From Nitrospira sp. SG-bin1 (GTDB lineage: Bacteria; Nitrospirota; Nitrospiria; Nitrospirales; Nitrospiraceae), in contig LVWS01000005.1 of the NCBI GenBank assembly GCA_002083365.1, positions 62,001 through 126,000 on the forward strand: a DNA stretch of 64,000 nt, read 5' to 3'. The position numbers and the translations under genes were made by a program. Under the pieces are notes generated by a model, which saw only the letters and a program-made list of their open reading frames with translations, was not told the origin of the DNA and did no database searches. Every line of letters starts with the position of its first letter. The first letter of the stretch is position 1. Positions 18,265 through 27,085 of this stretch are shown here, piece by piece.

Positions 18265-18516
18265 TCAGCGGTTTGTATAGGGTCCGTGCAATGTTTCGGA
18301 AGGGGTGGTTTTGTCTTGCTGCGAGGTTTCGGTATTCTCTCTGGTCACAGTCGGTTCGATTTGGCCGGAAGCCGATTTGGTCTGTCGCTCTTCATCCAGG
18401 CTCCGATGATCCCGGTCTCCGGCGAATACACTGACGCTTAGAAGGAATGCCAGCGCCACGGCACTACCCTTGACATCTAGTTCATGTGCAAGCTTTTTCC
18501 CGAACCAATGAAGCAT
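18265..18516 (-). CDS. Possible small secreted or membrane protein
   Basis: An 83-residue reading frame with one hydrophobic segment (GSAVALAFLLSVSVFAG) followed by a polar, Thr/Ser/Glu-rich tail. The ribosome site is weak. Upstream lies a 12-base direct repeat, TGAAGTAAGGAG at 18532-18543 and again at 18544-18555. It could be chance; composition resembles a small secreted protein. Confidence 0.3.
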   Translation of the reverse strand: MLHWFGKKLAHELDVKGSAVALAFLLSVSVFAGDRDHRSLDEERQTKSASGQIEPTVTRENTETSQQDKTTPSETLHGPYTNR

Positions 18517-18531
18517 GTGTTCCGTCTCATC

Positions 18532-18555
18532 TGAAGTAAGGAGTGAAGTAAGGAG
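18532..18555 (+). repeat. Tandem 12-base direct repeat
   Basis: TGAAGTAAGGAG occurs twice in direct tandem (18532-18543 and 18544-18555), between a small minus-strand frame and the HrpB gene. Only two copies are present. A replication-slippage duplication is the simplest explanation. Confidence 0.5.
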
Positions 18556-18755
18556 TATTGGTATTGTGTGTACGCGGCCCGGAGAGCATGCGCTACAGGG
18601 GAAAACCCTAGCCCTCTACCGGTTTCTCCCCCATGAAAAAAAACGAGGATGACCGAGCTGAGGTTGCTTTGAGGGTATGGTGGATGACAGCGGTGCCCGT
18701 TCACGTCGAACGAGCAGGCATAATATCGTTGTATTGCTGCACTGAGAATCCGTTG

Positions 18756-21284
18756 TCAGCTCTCCTTTCTTCGCTTTGCCTTGGCCGTCGGTACGGCGGC
18801 CATGGGATCTTCGGGCCAATGGTGTTTGGGATATCGACCGCGTAATTCTTTCCGGACATCTGCGTAGGCTCTCCTCCAAAAGCCACCGAGGTCCTGCGTG
18901 ACCTGCACCGGACGTCCGGCAGGGGAGAGAAGATGCAAAACCAACGGAACCTTTCCATCAGCGATGCACGGAGTGTTCTGGCTGCCGAACATTTCTTGCA
19001 ACCGTACTGCCAACACCGGGGACTCGGATTGCTCGTAATCGATCGGGAGCCGGGACCCACTCGGGACGATGAGGTGCGTCGGAGCCAGACGGTCAAGGCG
19101 ACGCGATTGTTCGTAAGTCAGCAAGGCATGGAGTGGTGCCGTCAGATCCAGCCGCCTCACCCGCTCCAGGGTCGTGATTCCCGTCAGATAAGGCCCGAGC
19201 CATTGATCCAATGTCAGAAGCAACGTCTCGTCGGACAGGTCGGGCCATTCTGACTGAGTATCATCAATGCGTCTCAGCCACATCACACGAGCACGCCACT
19301 GTTGGAGAGGACGACTGAAGGAGAGGACTTCAAGTCCATGTTTATGAATGGCTTCTAACAATATGTCAGTTATCTTATTCGCATCAGGTGACGAGATCGT
19401 TTCCTCAGTGAGAATCATCGCGCCTAACCGTCGGCGGCGCCAGGCACGAACGGCTCGGACTGCTTCATCCCAGATGATCTCTTCTTCATCAATCAACCGG
19501 GCAGGATACAAGGAGGCAATGTCTTCTTGGGTAATCGGAGCCGCAAGATTGATTCCGGCCCACTGGTCGCCTCCATCCAAATCGGCGATGACGAGAAAGG
19601 GCTCCGAGGCGAGGGGATCGGCCGTCCTAAAACGAGCACCTCGACCATTCACCAAAAGGTAACGCCCTTCGCGATCCGGCTGCCGCCGAGCGATCCGATC
19701 GGGATAGGCCAGTGCAATCAATCGCCCGACCGAACTTGAATCGTCCTGATTCTGATGTCGGACCTCACGAGACTGTATGCCGCCGAGCTGTCGCATCCAG
19801 AGTCGGGCTGTTCTCTTCACTCGGTCAACCGCGGCTCGATCCACCGTCTGACCGATGGTATTGTACTGCCCCCGCAAGACATCAATCCTTACCCGCAGAT
19901 CAGCGTTCTGCCATTCGCGTCGCCCTTGAAGAACGTCTCGTTCGCTCAACAGGGCCGCCACCTCGCATGCGAGAGCGGCAAGACCGAACGGCAATGCCCG
20001 AAGCACCATATGCGCGAGGCGGGGGTGCAGGGGAAGTTCGGCCATTTGTCGGGCATGGTCCGTCGGCCGACCATCGGCCGAAAAAGCATCGAGTTGCACC
20101 AAAAGATTTCTGGCCTGAGCCACGGCTCCGACAGGAGGAGGGGTGAGCCACGACAACTCCGCCGGATCACGGGCTCCCCACTGTGCCAAATCGAGCATGA
20201 GAGGAGCCAGATCTGCTTCGAGAATTTCCGGTGAACGGCGAGGAGCCAGCATCACCTGTTCTTTCTCGGTCCACAGTCGGTAACAGACACCTGGTTCAAG
20301 ACGTCCGGCCCTTCCGCGGCGTTGTTCAGCCGAGTCTTTTGTGACGCGAACGGTTTCCAATCGAGTCAGTCCGGAACGCGGGTCGTACCGTGGGATTCGA
20401 ACGCGACCCGCGTCGATCACCACACGTATACCGTCGATCGTCAAACTCGTTTCGGCGATGGAGGTGGCCAACACGACTTTTCTCCATCCAGGAGCTGTCG
20501 GCCGAATCGCGACATCCTGCATGTCTTGCGGAAGATCTCCATGCAGCGGCGCGATTTGTACGGTGGGAGGCAGACCGGAATCCGACAGGATTCGTTCGAC
20601 TCGGCGAATGTCCGCCATTCCCGGGAGGAACACCAACAGATTACCGCGATCATTGGCGAGCGATCGCCGAATGAGCTGCGAGACGGCCGCATCAAGCCGT
20701 CCGGTGAGCGGTTGATCCAGATACCTAGTCTCGACGGGATACATCCGGCCTTCGCACGTGATGAGAGGAGCCCGACGCAACAGTTCGGACACCGGACCGC
20801 AATCCAGCGTCGCCGACATGATCAAGAGACGCAGGTCGGGGCGGAAGAGGCGTTGAGCTTCGAGACACAGGGCAAGTCCCAGATCCGCTTGCAGGCTTCG
20901 CTCATGGAACTCGTCGAACAGCACGATGCCATAGGTCTCAAGCGAGGGATCTTGTTGGAGCAACCTCGTCAACACCCCTTCAGTAATCACCTCGATTGTC
21001 GTCGCCGGTCCGATCTTCGTGTCGAGACGCATCCGATACCCGACGGTGTCTCCGACATGTTCGTGCAGCGTTTCCGCCATGCGATGCGCGGCGGCTCTCG
21101 CGGCGAGACGCCGGGGTTCGAGCAGCAAGATTTTTTTGCCTGATAACCAGAGCGCGTTCAGAAGAATCAGAGGCACACGCGTTGTTTTTCCTGCTCCTGG
21201 AGGGGCGCTCAGCAACACATTCGGCCCGGCTTCCAATGCGCAGCAGACCGACGGCAACACATCTTCTATTGGCAGTGCGGACAT
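18756..21284 (-). CDS. hrpB: ATP-dependent RNA helicase HrpB
   Basis: An 842-residue DExH-box helicase. From the start at 21284: Walker A SAPPGAGKTTRVP, LEPRRLAARAAA, DEFHERSLQADLGLAL (DExH), MSATLD, HGDLPQ, TSIAETSLTIDGIRVVIDAG and QRRGRAGRLEPGVCYRLW. The C-terminus carries the HrpB-specific region ending RGRYPKHHWPEDPMAAVPT. Length matches the family (about 800-850). The frame is open upstream to 21410, but the chosen ATG aligns with MSALPIEDVLPSVCCAL, the normal start. HrpB's cellular role in bacteria is not well defined. Confidence 0.93.
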   Translation of the reverse strand: MSALPIEDVLPSVCCALEAGPNVLLSAPPGAGKTTRVPLILLNALWLSGKKILLLEPRRLAARAAAHRMAETLHEHVGDTVGYRMRLDTKIGPATTIEVITEGVLTRLLQQDPSLETYGIVLFDEFHERSLQADLGLALCLEAQRLFRPDLRLLIMSATLDCGPVSELLRRAPLITCEGRMYPVETRYLDQPLTGRLDAAVSQLIRRSLANDRGNLLVFLPGMADIRRVERILSDSGLPPTVQIAPLHGDLPQDMQDVAIRPTAPGWRKVVLATSIAETSLTIDGIRVVIDAGRVRIPRYDPRSGLTRLETVRVTKDSAEQRRGRAGRLEPGVCYRLWTEKEQVMLAPRRSPEILEADLAPLMLDLAQWGARDPAELSWLTPPPVGAVAQARNLLVQLDAFSADGRPTDHARQMAELPLHPRLAHMVLRALPFGLAALACEVAALLSERDVLQGRREWQNADLRVRIDVLRGQYNTIGQTVDRAAVDRVKRTARLWMRQLGGIQSREVRHQNQDDSSSVGRLIALAYPDRIARRQPDREGRYLLVNGRGARFRTADPLASEPFLVIADLDGGDQWAGINLAAPITQEDIASLYPARLIDEEEIIWDEAVRAVRAWRRRRLGAMILTEETISSPDANKITDILLEAIHKHGLEVLSFSRPLQQWRARVMWLRRIDDTQSEWPDLSDETLLLTLDQWLGPYLTGITTLERVRRLDLTAPLHALLTYEQSRRLDRLAPTHLIVPSGSRLPIDYEQSESPVLAVRLQEMFGSQNTPCIADGKVPLVLHLLSPAGRPVQVTQDLGGFWRRAYADVRKELRGRYPKHHWPEDPMAAVPTAKAKRRKES

Positions 21285-21358
21285 GACGTGATAGGGTCTC
21301 ACATAGAGAGCTGATACTGTACCAGAACGCGCAAACCGTGTGGAATGAGGAACCGCGC

Positions 21359-21571
21359 ATGAAGGACGAACCGATATCGTCTTATCGTTGGAGCAGCGAC
21401 AAACCGACAAAGCCTGGTTGGTACTGGTTTCGCGGGCCCGCGCATGAAGCCGACCCCTTCATCGTGCTGGTGGATCAAGCGGGAGAGTTTCAATGGCCGG
21501 ACGGCGGTTTTCAGGAAGTCTCACTCGCGAACGGCGAATGGGCCGGCCCGATCGAGGAACCGAACGAGTAG
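21359..21571 (+). CDS. Small hypothetical protein
   Basis: A 70-residue protein with Trp- and Tyr-rich sequence (PTKPGWYWFRGPAHEADPF, EFQWPDGGFQEV, NGEWAGPIEEP). A GAGGAA site precedes the ATG. The layout suggests a small beta-stranded domain. No family name is offered. It is divergent from hrpB, sharing the roughly 75-base region between them. Confidence 0.5.
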   Translation: MKDEPISSYRWSSDKPTKPGWYWFRGPAHEADPFIVLVDQAGEFQWPDGGFQEVSLANGEWAGPIEEPNE

Positions 21572-21679
21572 CGGGGCATCTTGCTTGATCGAAACAAAGG
21601 ATTTAGGGGTTTCGTCCATTGGCGAGGGACGGAATGAATTTTAGTCTCACCGTATCGTCGCGCTGGAGATGAATGGAGG

Positions 21680-23146
21680 ATGACGGAGCAAGCGGTCGAG
21701 CCACACCTGTTTGTGATTCTAGGGGCGACCGGTGATTTGACGCGGCGGAAACTGCTGCCCGCCTTATTTCACTTGCGCACCTACGGTGAGCTGGAAAAAC
21801 AGAATACGCTCATCGTGGGGGCCGCATTGCCTGAAATGAGCGCGGACGCGTTCCGCTTGTGGGCCTATGAGGGGTTGAGTAGTTCAGGCGCTCGTCACGC
21901 GTCGGACCTTCGGCAATGGTGCGAAGACCATCTGTACTATCAGACTTTGCGGGAAGGTAGATTGGCGGACTATGAAGCGCTCGCCACGTTTATCGCTCGT
22001 CTGGAGGTGGCCAGAAATTTGCCGCAAAATCGGATCTTCTATCTGGCGCTTCCGCCGACGATCGTGCCGGCCACCTTGGAATTGCTCGATCAGACCGGTT
22101 TGCTGAAAAGTCACGGATGGGTTCGGGTGGTCTTTGAAAAACCCTTCGGTCACGATTTCCATTCCGCCCGTGCGCTCAATACCCTTTTGCACCGCTATCT
22201 CGACGAAACGCAGATCTATCGCATCGATCACTATCTCGGCAAAGAGACCGTGCAAAATTTGTTGGCCTTTCGTTTCGCCAACCCTATTTTTGAGTCGTTA
22301 TGGAATCGCGACACGGTGGACAGCGTGGAGATCACCGTCGCGGAAGACCTCGGTGTCGAACACCGTGGAGCGTACTATCAAGAAGCCGGAGCCTTGCGCG
22401 ACATGGTGCAGAACCATTTGACGCAACTGTTGACCGTCGTTGGAATGGAAGTGCCGACGTCCTTCGAAGCCTCGGAGATCCAGGCCGAAAAACTGAAAGT
22501 TTTACGCTCGGTTTCACCGATTCGCCCTCACAACGTCATCTTCGGCCAATACACGGCATGGGATGTCGCCGGCCAGCGGATCGCGGGCTACCTGGAAGAA
22601 CGAGGTGTCCCTCCCGATTCGATCACCGAGACCTATGTGGCGTTGAAGATGGAAATCCACAATTGGCGCTGGAGGGGAGTACCATTTTATTTGCGAACCG
22701 GGAAGCGGCTTCCGCGCAAAATTACGCAAGTAGCCGTGACCTTCCGTGCGGCTCCCATTCAAGTGTTTCGATCGTTGGAGCCTGATAGTCTGAACTCCAA
22801 TAAATTGCTGATTACCTTGCAGCCGAGTGAAGGATTCTCGCTCTGTTTCTCCGTGAAGACTCCCGGGCGCCCGTTCAAGTTTACCGATCGGGCGTTGCGA
22901 TTCGACTATGGTCGGGCGTTCGGCGGCGAGTTGCCGGAAGCCTATGAAACGTTGTTGCGCGACGTCATGATCGGCGATCAGACCTTGTTCGTGACTGCAG
23001 ACTTCACGGAAACGGCCTGGCGACTCTACGACCCGCTATTGGTTGGCCCTCGATCGGTCCATTCTTACACGGCCGGATCCTGGGGACCGAAGGAAGCGGA
23101 CGCGCTCGTGGAACAGGACGGCCACAGCTGGCAACTGGGTTGGTAA
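21680..23146 (+). CDS. zwf: Glucose-6-phosphate 1-dehydrogenase
   Basis: A 488-residue enzyme that oxidises glucose 6-phosphate to 6-phosphogluconolactone with NADP+, opening the oxidative pentose phosphate or Entner-Doudoroff route. Visible signatures are GATGDLTRRKLLPAL (nucleotide binding), the substrate-binding motif RIDHYLGKE, and NHLTQLLTVV. Length is typical. The start ATG sits directly after GGAGG. It is followed 48 bases later by an MFS carrier and then an SMP-30/gluconolactonase-like gene, so it probably opens a sugar-oxidation cluster. Confidence 0.94.
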   Translation: MTEQAVEPHLFVILGATGDLTRRKLLPALFHLRTYGELEKQNTLIVGAALPEMSADAFRLWAYEGLSSSGARHASDLRQWCEDHLYYQTLREGRLADYEALATFIARLEVARNLPQNRIFYLALPPTIVPATLELLDQTGLLKSHGWVRVVFEKPFGHDFHSARALNTLLHRYLDETQIYRIDHYLGKETVQNLLAFRFANPIFESLWNRDTVDSVEITVAEDLGVEHRGAYYQEAGALRDMVQNHLTQLLTVVGMEVPTSFEASEIQAEKLKVLRSVSPIRPHNVIFGQYTAWDVAGQRIAGYLEERGVPPDSITETYVALKMEIHNWRWRGVPFYLRTGKRLPRKITQVAVTFRAAPIQVFRSLEPDSLNSNKLLITLQPSEGFSLCFSVKTPGRPFKFTDRALRFDYGRAFGGELPEAYETLLRDVMIGDQTLFVTADFTETAWRLYDPLLVGPRSVHSYTAGSWGPKEADALVEQDGHSWQLGW

Positions 23147-23194
23147 GGCTTCGCCATCCGATATTCCGCTCTATCGGCATGCTACCATGACGGA

Positions 23195-24652
23195 ATGGCT
23201 TCAGATCCCGCTTGTCCCATAACCACCGATATCCCTCAACGTCTGGACCGGCTACCCTGGTCACGCTGGCATTGGCTCGTCGTCGGAGCATTGGGGATCA
23301 CCTGGTTGCTCGACGGACTGGAAGTATCCATCGTGGCCTCGCTTGGTCCGATGTTGACTCACCCTGACGCATTGCACCTCACTCAATCCGAAGTGGGCCT
23401 CACAGCATCCGCGTATCTGGCAGGATCGGTCATGGGCGCGCTGTTCTTTTCATATCTCACCGACCGCCAAGGACGAAAAAAATGGTTCATGATCACGTTG
23501 GCACTCTATCTCACGGCAACGGTGCTCACGGCTTTTTCATGGGACCTCACGAGTTTCATGTTCTTCCGATTTTTAACCGGAGCCGGCATCGGAGGCGAAT
23601 ACGCCGCCATCAATTCCGCGATCGATGAATTGATTCCCGCTCGAAGCCGGGGCCACACCGATCTGGCGATCAACGGCACGTGGTGGCTCGGGTCCGCGGC
23701 CGGCGCATTGTTGACACTGCTCTTGTTGAACCCGGCGATCTTTCCCGAATCCATCGGATGGCGGCTCTGTTTTGTCTTCGGTGCCGTGCTGGGAGTGGCC
23801 ATCATCATCGTTCGGCGGGTCATCCCGGAAAGCCCACGGTGGCTCATGACCCACGGCCGGGTGCATGACGCGGAAGCCATCGTGACGCATATTGAGCGTC
23901 AAGTGGCGCAACATCAGGGCACATCGCTCACGGCCTCCCACGGCACAATCACGGTCCATGCCCGCCCACACGCGACGATCGCGACCGTGGCCCGAGAACT
24001 ATTCCAATCGTATCCACGGCGGACCGTGCTGGGCATTGGTCTCATGGTCACACAATCGTTCATGTATAACGCCGTGTCGTTCACGTATCCTCTTCTGCTC
24101 ACGAAATATTATGGCGTGCCCGGCAGCACCATCGGCCTCTACATCTTGCCGTTCGCATTGGGCAACTTTTTGGGCCCACTCGTGTTGGGCCGACTGTTCG
24201 ACACGATCGGCCGCAAGCCCATGATCAGCCTCACGTACGGCCTGGCCGGTCTTCTCTTGGGCGTCACAGGATATTTATTTTGGGCTGGTTCTTTGACGCT
24301 GTTCACGCACATGGTGATCTGGTCCTCGATCTTCTTTTTTGCGTCTGCGGGGGCGAGTGCCGCCTATCTGACCGTGAGCGAGATCTTTCCGATGGAAATC
24401 CGCGCGATGGCGATCGCCTTCTTTTTCATCGTGGCACAGGGAGCCGGCGTGGCAGCGCCGTGGATCTACGGAATGCTGATCGAAACGTCAACCACCAGCG
24501 TCTTCTACGGATATCTCGTGGGCGGAGGCATGATGCTTCTCGGTGCGGCGATGGAGCTGTGGCTGGGCATCAATGCGGAAGGGCGGTCTCTCGAGCAGTT
24601 GGCGCCTCCATTATCTGTGCAAAAACCATCCTCAGCCCCTCACTCACGCTGA
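23195..24652 (+). CDS. MFS transporter (sugar/acid carrier type)
   Basis: A 485-residue carrier with 12 predicted helices. The MFS loop motif is present twice in modified form: DRQGRKKW between helices 2 and 3, and DTIGRKPM between helices 8 and 9. The segment SEIFPMEIRAMAIAFFF and RFLTGAGIGGEYAAINSAI are typical of sugar- and organic-acid-transporting MFS subfamilies. Placement between zwf and an SMP-30-like gene suggests it moves a sugar or sugar acid; the substrate is inference. It ends shortly before the next gene. Confidence 0.85.
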   Translation: MASDPACPITTDIPQRLDRLPWSRWHWLVVGALGITWLLDGLEVSIVASLGPMLTHPDALHLTQSEVGLTASAYLAGSVMGALFFSYLTDRQGRKKWFMITLALYLTATVLTAFSWDLTSFMFFRFLTGAGIGGEYAAINSAIDELIPARSRGHTDLAINGTWWLGSAAGALLTLLLLNPAIFPESIGWRLCFVFGAVLGVAIIIVRRVIPESPRWLMTHGRVHDAEAIVTHIERQVAQHQGTSLTASHGTITVHARPHATIATVARELFQSYPRRTVLGIGLMVTQSFMYNAVSFTYPLLLTKYYGVPGSTIGLYILPFALGNFLGPLVLGRLFDTIGRKPMISLTYGLAGLLLGVTGYLFWAGSLTLFTHMVIWSSIFFFASAGASAAYLTVSEIFPMEIRAMAIAFFFIVAQGAGVAAPWIYGMLIETSTTSVFYGYLVGGGMMLLGAAMELWLGINAEGRSLEQLAPPLSVQKPSSAPHSR

Positions 24653-24791
24653 ATTTTCCAAGATACATCCATTGTGCTTCCAACGCGGCGGTACTGCCTT
24701 TCCCTCGTGCTCGGGTAGTTCCCAGTTCTTACCGGCCCGTAACGCATGTACGCATGCAGAGGATGCAAGAGGAAAGATTGGAGATATCTTC

Positions 24792-25676
24792 GTGTCGAAA
24801 TCGGCCACGATGCTAGACGAGCCCCGGATGGTCCTCAGCGAGGAACAAGTCAAGATTGTTTTTGACGGAACCATGACAAGACCGCAACTGGATCATCCCG
24901 AAGGGCTGGCATTTGACCAGGAGGGACGACTCTACTGCGGCGGCGAACAAGGACAAATCTTTCGCCTATCCCTCGAAGACCGCACTATGGAGCAAGTCGG
25001 GGATACGGGAGGCTTTTGCCTGGGAATGGCTTTCAATGCGGAAGGTGATCTGTTTATCTGCGACTCCCGCCACGCGGCGGTGTTTCGTTTCCGTCCGGAG
25101 ACCGGAAAACTGGAGTTGTTCGCCAAAGAGGCTGAGGGGCGCCGGCTCCGTATTCCGAACTATCCCGCGTTCGATGTCCAAGGCCGTCTATACATCTCCG
25201 ATAGTTATGAGTTCAAGGAGCCCGGGCCCGGGATTTTTCGGTTCACGCCCGACGGCCGCGGCGAGCTGTGGTACCGGGAACCGCTCAACTTCGCCAACGG
25301 CCTGGCGTTCACGCCGGACTGTTCAGCGCTCTATGTGGTGGAAAGTTTTCCCGGAAGCATCGTTCGGATCCCGCTCACACCAAGCGGACAGGCGGGGCGA
25401 AAAGAGCATGTGGCTTCCATCGATGTTGTTCCCGATGGGTTGGCGATGGATAGCTCAGGACGGCTGTACGTCTCCTGTTATGAGCCGAGTGCGGTGTATC
25501 GAATCACGGTGGACGGCACCGTCGAAACGATCTGGCGCGATCGAGAGGCCATCGTGCTCTGCCATCCCACGAACTGCGCGTTTCGAGGCACCAGTTTGTT
25601 CACCGTGAATCTCGGCAAGTGCCACATTACCGAACTCATGGTCGGTATGGAAGGCACTCCATTGCCGCCGGTGTAG
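24792..25676 (+). CDS. SMP-30/gluconolactonase/LRE-like beta-propeller protein
   Basis: A 294-residue propeller protein. Repeated blades read HPEGLAFDQEGRLYCGGEQG, FNAEGDLFICDSRH, FDVQGRLYISDSYEF, FANGLAFTPDCSALYVVES and PDGLAMDSSGRLYVSCYEP. These match the SMP-30/gluconolactonase superfamily, which includes metal-dependent lactonases. Together with zwf upstream, hydrolysis of a sugar lactone is plausible. The start is placed at GTG 24792, eight bases after GGAG; ATG 24810 is the alternative. The frame runs back to 24543 inside the MFS gene, but that part is not protein-like. Confidence 0.8.
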   Translation: MSKSATMLDEPRMVLSEEQVKIVFDGTMTRPQLDHPEGLAFDQEGRLYCGGEQGQIFRLSLEDRTMEQVGDTGGFCLGMAFNAEGDLFICDSRHAAVFRFRPETGKLELFAKEAEGRRLRIPNYPAFDVQGRLYISDSYEFKEPGPGIFRFTPDGRGELWYREPLNFANGLAFTPDCSALYVVESFPGSIVRIPLTPSGQAGRKEHVASIDVVPDGLAMDSSGRLYVSCYEPSAVYRITVDGTVETIWRDREAIVLCHPTNCAFRGTSLFTVNLGKCHITELMVGMEGTPLPPV

Positions 25677-25714
25677 AAGGAGAACGATTCACCCACCTAC
25701 CGAGTGAACCGGCA

Positions 25715-26488
25715 TCAACGTTCGCACTCCAGAGGTTTCGCCTTGCCGCTCGAATACCGGTTGTGCAGCTTGACGGAGGGTGTTGTGCGTGCGCGTATTC
25801 GCAGATTGATCATCTCCACGGCAACGGAGAACGCCATCGCAAAGTAGATGTACCCCTTCGGGACATGGACATCAAACCCTTCCACCATCAGCGTCACTCC
25901 GACAAGAATGAGAAAAGAGAGAGCGAGAATCTTGATCGTGGGGTGCGTATCGACGAAATCGCCGATCGAACGGGCGGCGAACATCATGACCAGCACGGCG
26001 CCGATAATGGCCGTCGCCATGACGGAGACTTCGTCCACGAGTCCGACGGCGGTGATGACGGAATCCAACGAAAAGACAAGGTCCAATACGGTGATCTGCA
26101 ACAACATCATTCCGAAACCGGCTGGAACCGACGACCCTGCCTCTTCATCCGAACCTTCCAAGCTCTCGTGAATCTCATGAGTCGCCTTTGCGAGCAAGAA
26201 CAGCCCTCCTCCAATCAGGATCAAGTCTCGACCGGATATCGCTTGGCTCAGCACCGTGAAAAGTGGAGCGGTCAGGCTCATCACGAGCGAAATCGAGAAC
26301 AGCAATCCCAATCGTGCGATCATCGCCAGCCCCAACCCCAGACGACGGGCAATGTTCCGCTGGTGCGGGGGTAGCCGGCCGACAAGGACGGAGATAAAGA
26401 TGATGTTGTCGACTCCGAGCACGATTTCGAGGGCCGTCAGGGTGCCCAGCGCAACCCACATCTCTGAATGACTCATCCAATCGAACAT
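25715..26488 (-). CDS. TerC/YkoY family integral membrane protein
   Basis: A 257-residue membrane protein with about seven helices. The family signature EIVLGVDNIIFISVL near residue 20 and FSLDSVITAVGLVDEVSVM in the second half carry the conserved acidic residues of TerC-type proteins. These have been linked to tellurite resistance and to manganese export. The frame starts with ATG at 26488 (MFDWMSHSEMWVALGT). It is convergent with the SMP-30 gene, with 38 bases between the stops. Confidence 0.9.
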   Translation of the reverse strand: MFDWMSHSEMWVALGTLTALEIVLGVDNIIFISVLVGRLPPHQRNIARRLGLGLAMIARLGLLFSISLVMSLTAPLFTVLSQAISGRDLILIGGGLFLLAKATHEIHESLEGSDEEAGSSVPAGFGMMLLQITVLDLVFSLDSVITAVGLVDEVSVMATAIIGAVLVMMFAARSIGDFVDTHPTIKILALSFLILVGVTLMVEGFDVHVPKGYIYFAMAFSVAVEMINLRIRARTTPSVKLHNRYSSGKAKPLECER

Positions 26489-27085
26489 GTGATTCTCCGA
26501 ATCAATAGAACTCGACAGGGTTCAGAATCCGCTCCACGGTCTCGATGTCTGGCACGGTCTGGCACACCGCCAGAGTCCGTGGCCTGTTCGGTCACTTCAT
26601 GATCGACTACGTGGGACTAATGAATCAATGATTTAAATTCCACTCTTCCTCTGACGTCTTTCGTTCAGTGATTCCTGAAACGGTGCGCATAAGGCTATCC
26701 ACAGGTGATCGAAATAGATCCTAAAAGCCCTAGCTGCAGAAAATGACTAGGGCTATTACGCCTTAACCACCATGACCAACCAATGCTACTCCCCGGGGGA
26801 TAAGGCAAATGAGGCGGGTTGTAACAACCGGATAGCTGCTCTGTATTTCGAAGATTATGTAGAACTGTGCAAGTATTTCGGCTAGAGCCTTACTGCGTAT
26901 CTATGATATAAGGCTAGGGCTATACGTATGGGGCATCGCCACTATCACACACTGGCGTGAATCCATTTATATTCGAATAAGGCCATTCGAACCCGAGATG
27001 GCCGTCTCAGATCGTACAGCGACCCAGAGCCATAAAAGCACAACGTCAGGGATGTCATTGTAGGGATCCACAGTGGGAGGTGCCC
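26489..27085. promoter_or_regulatory. AT-richer intergenic region before the sigma-54 activator
   Basis: About 600 bases with no supported gene. The hairpin AGCCCTAG (26726-26733) / CTAGGGCT (26747-26754) is perfect over 8 bp. CTAGGGCTAT recurs at 26914-26923. AGCCTTA (26886-26892) pairs with TAAGGCT (26909-26915). TAAGGC also occurs at 26690 and in related forms near 26805 and 26967. These repeats could bind a regulator of the divergent terC gene or of the activator. No clear sigma-54 or sigma-70 promoter could be fixed. Confidence 0.35.

Noticed and set aside
20322..21143. A 273-codon open frame on the plus strand
   Set aside because: It is antisense to hrpB, which has all helicase motifs in order.
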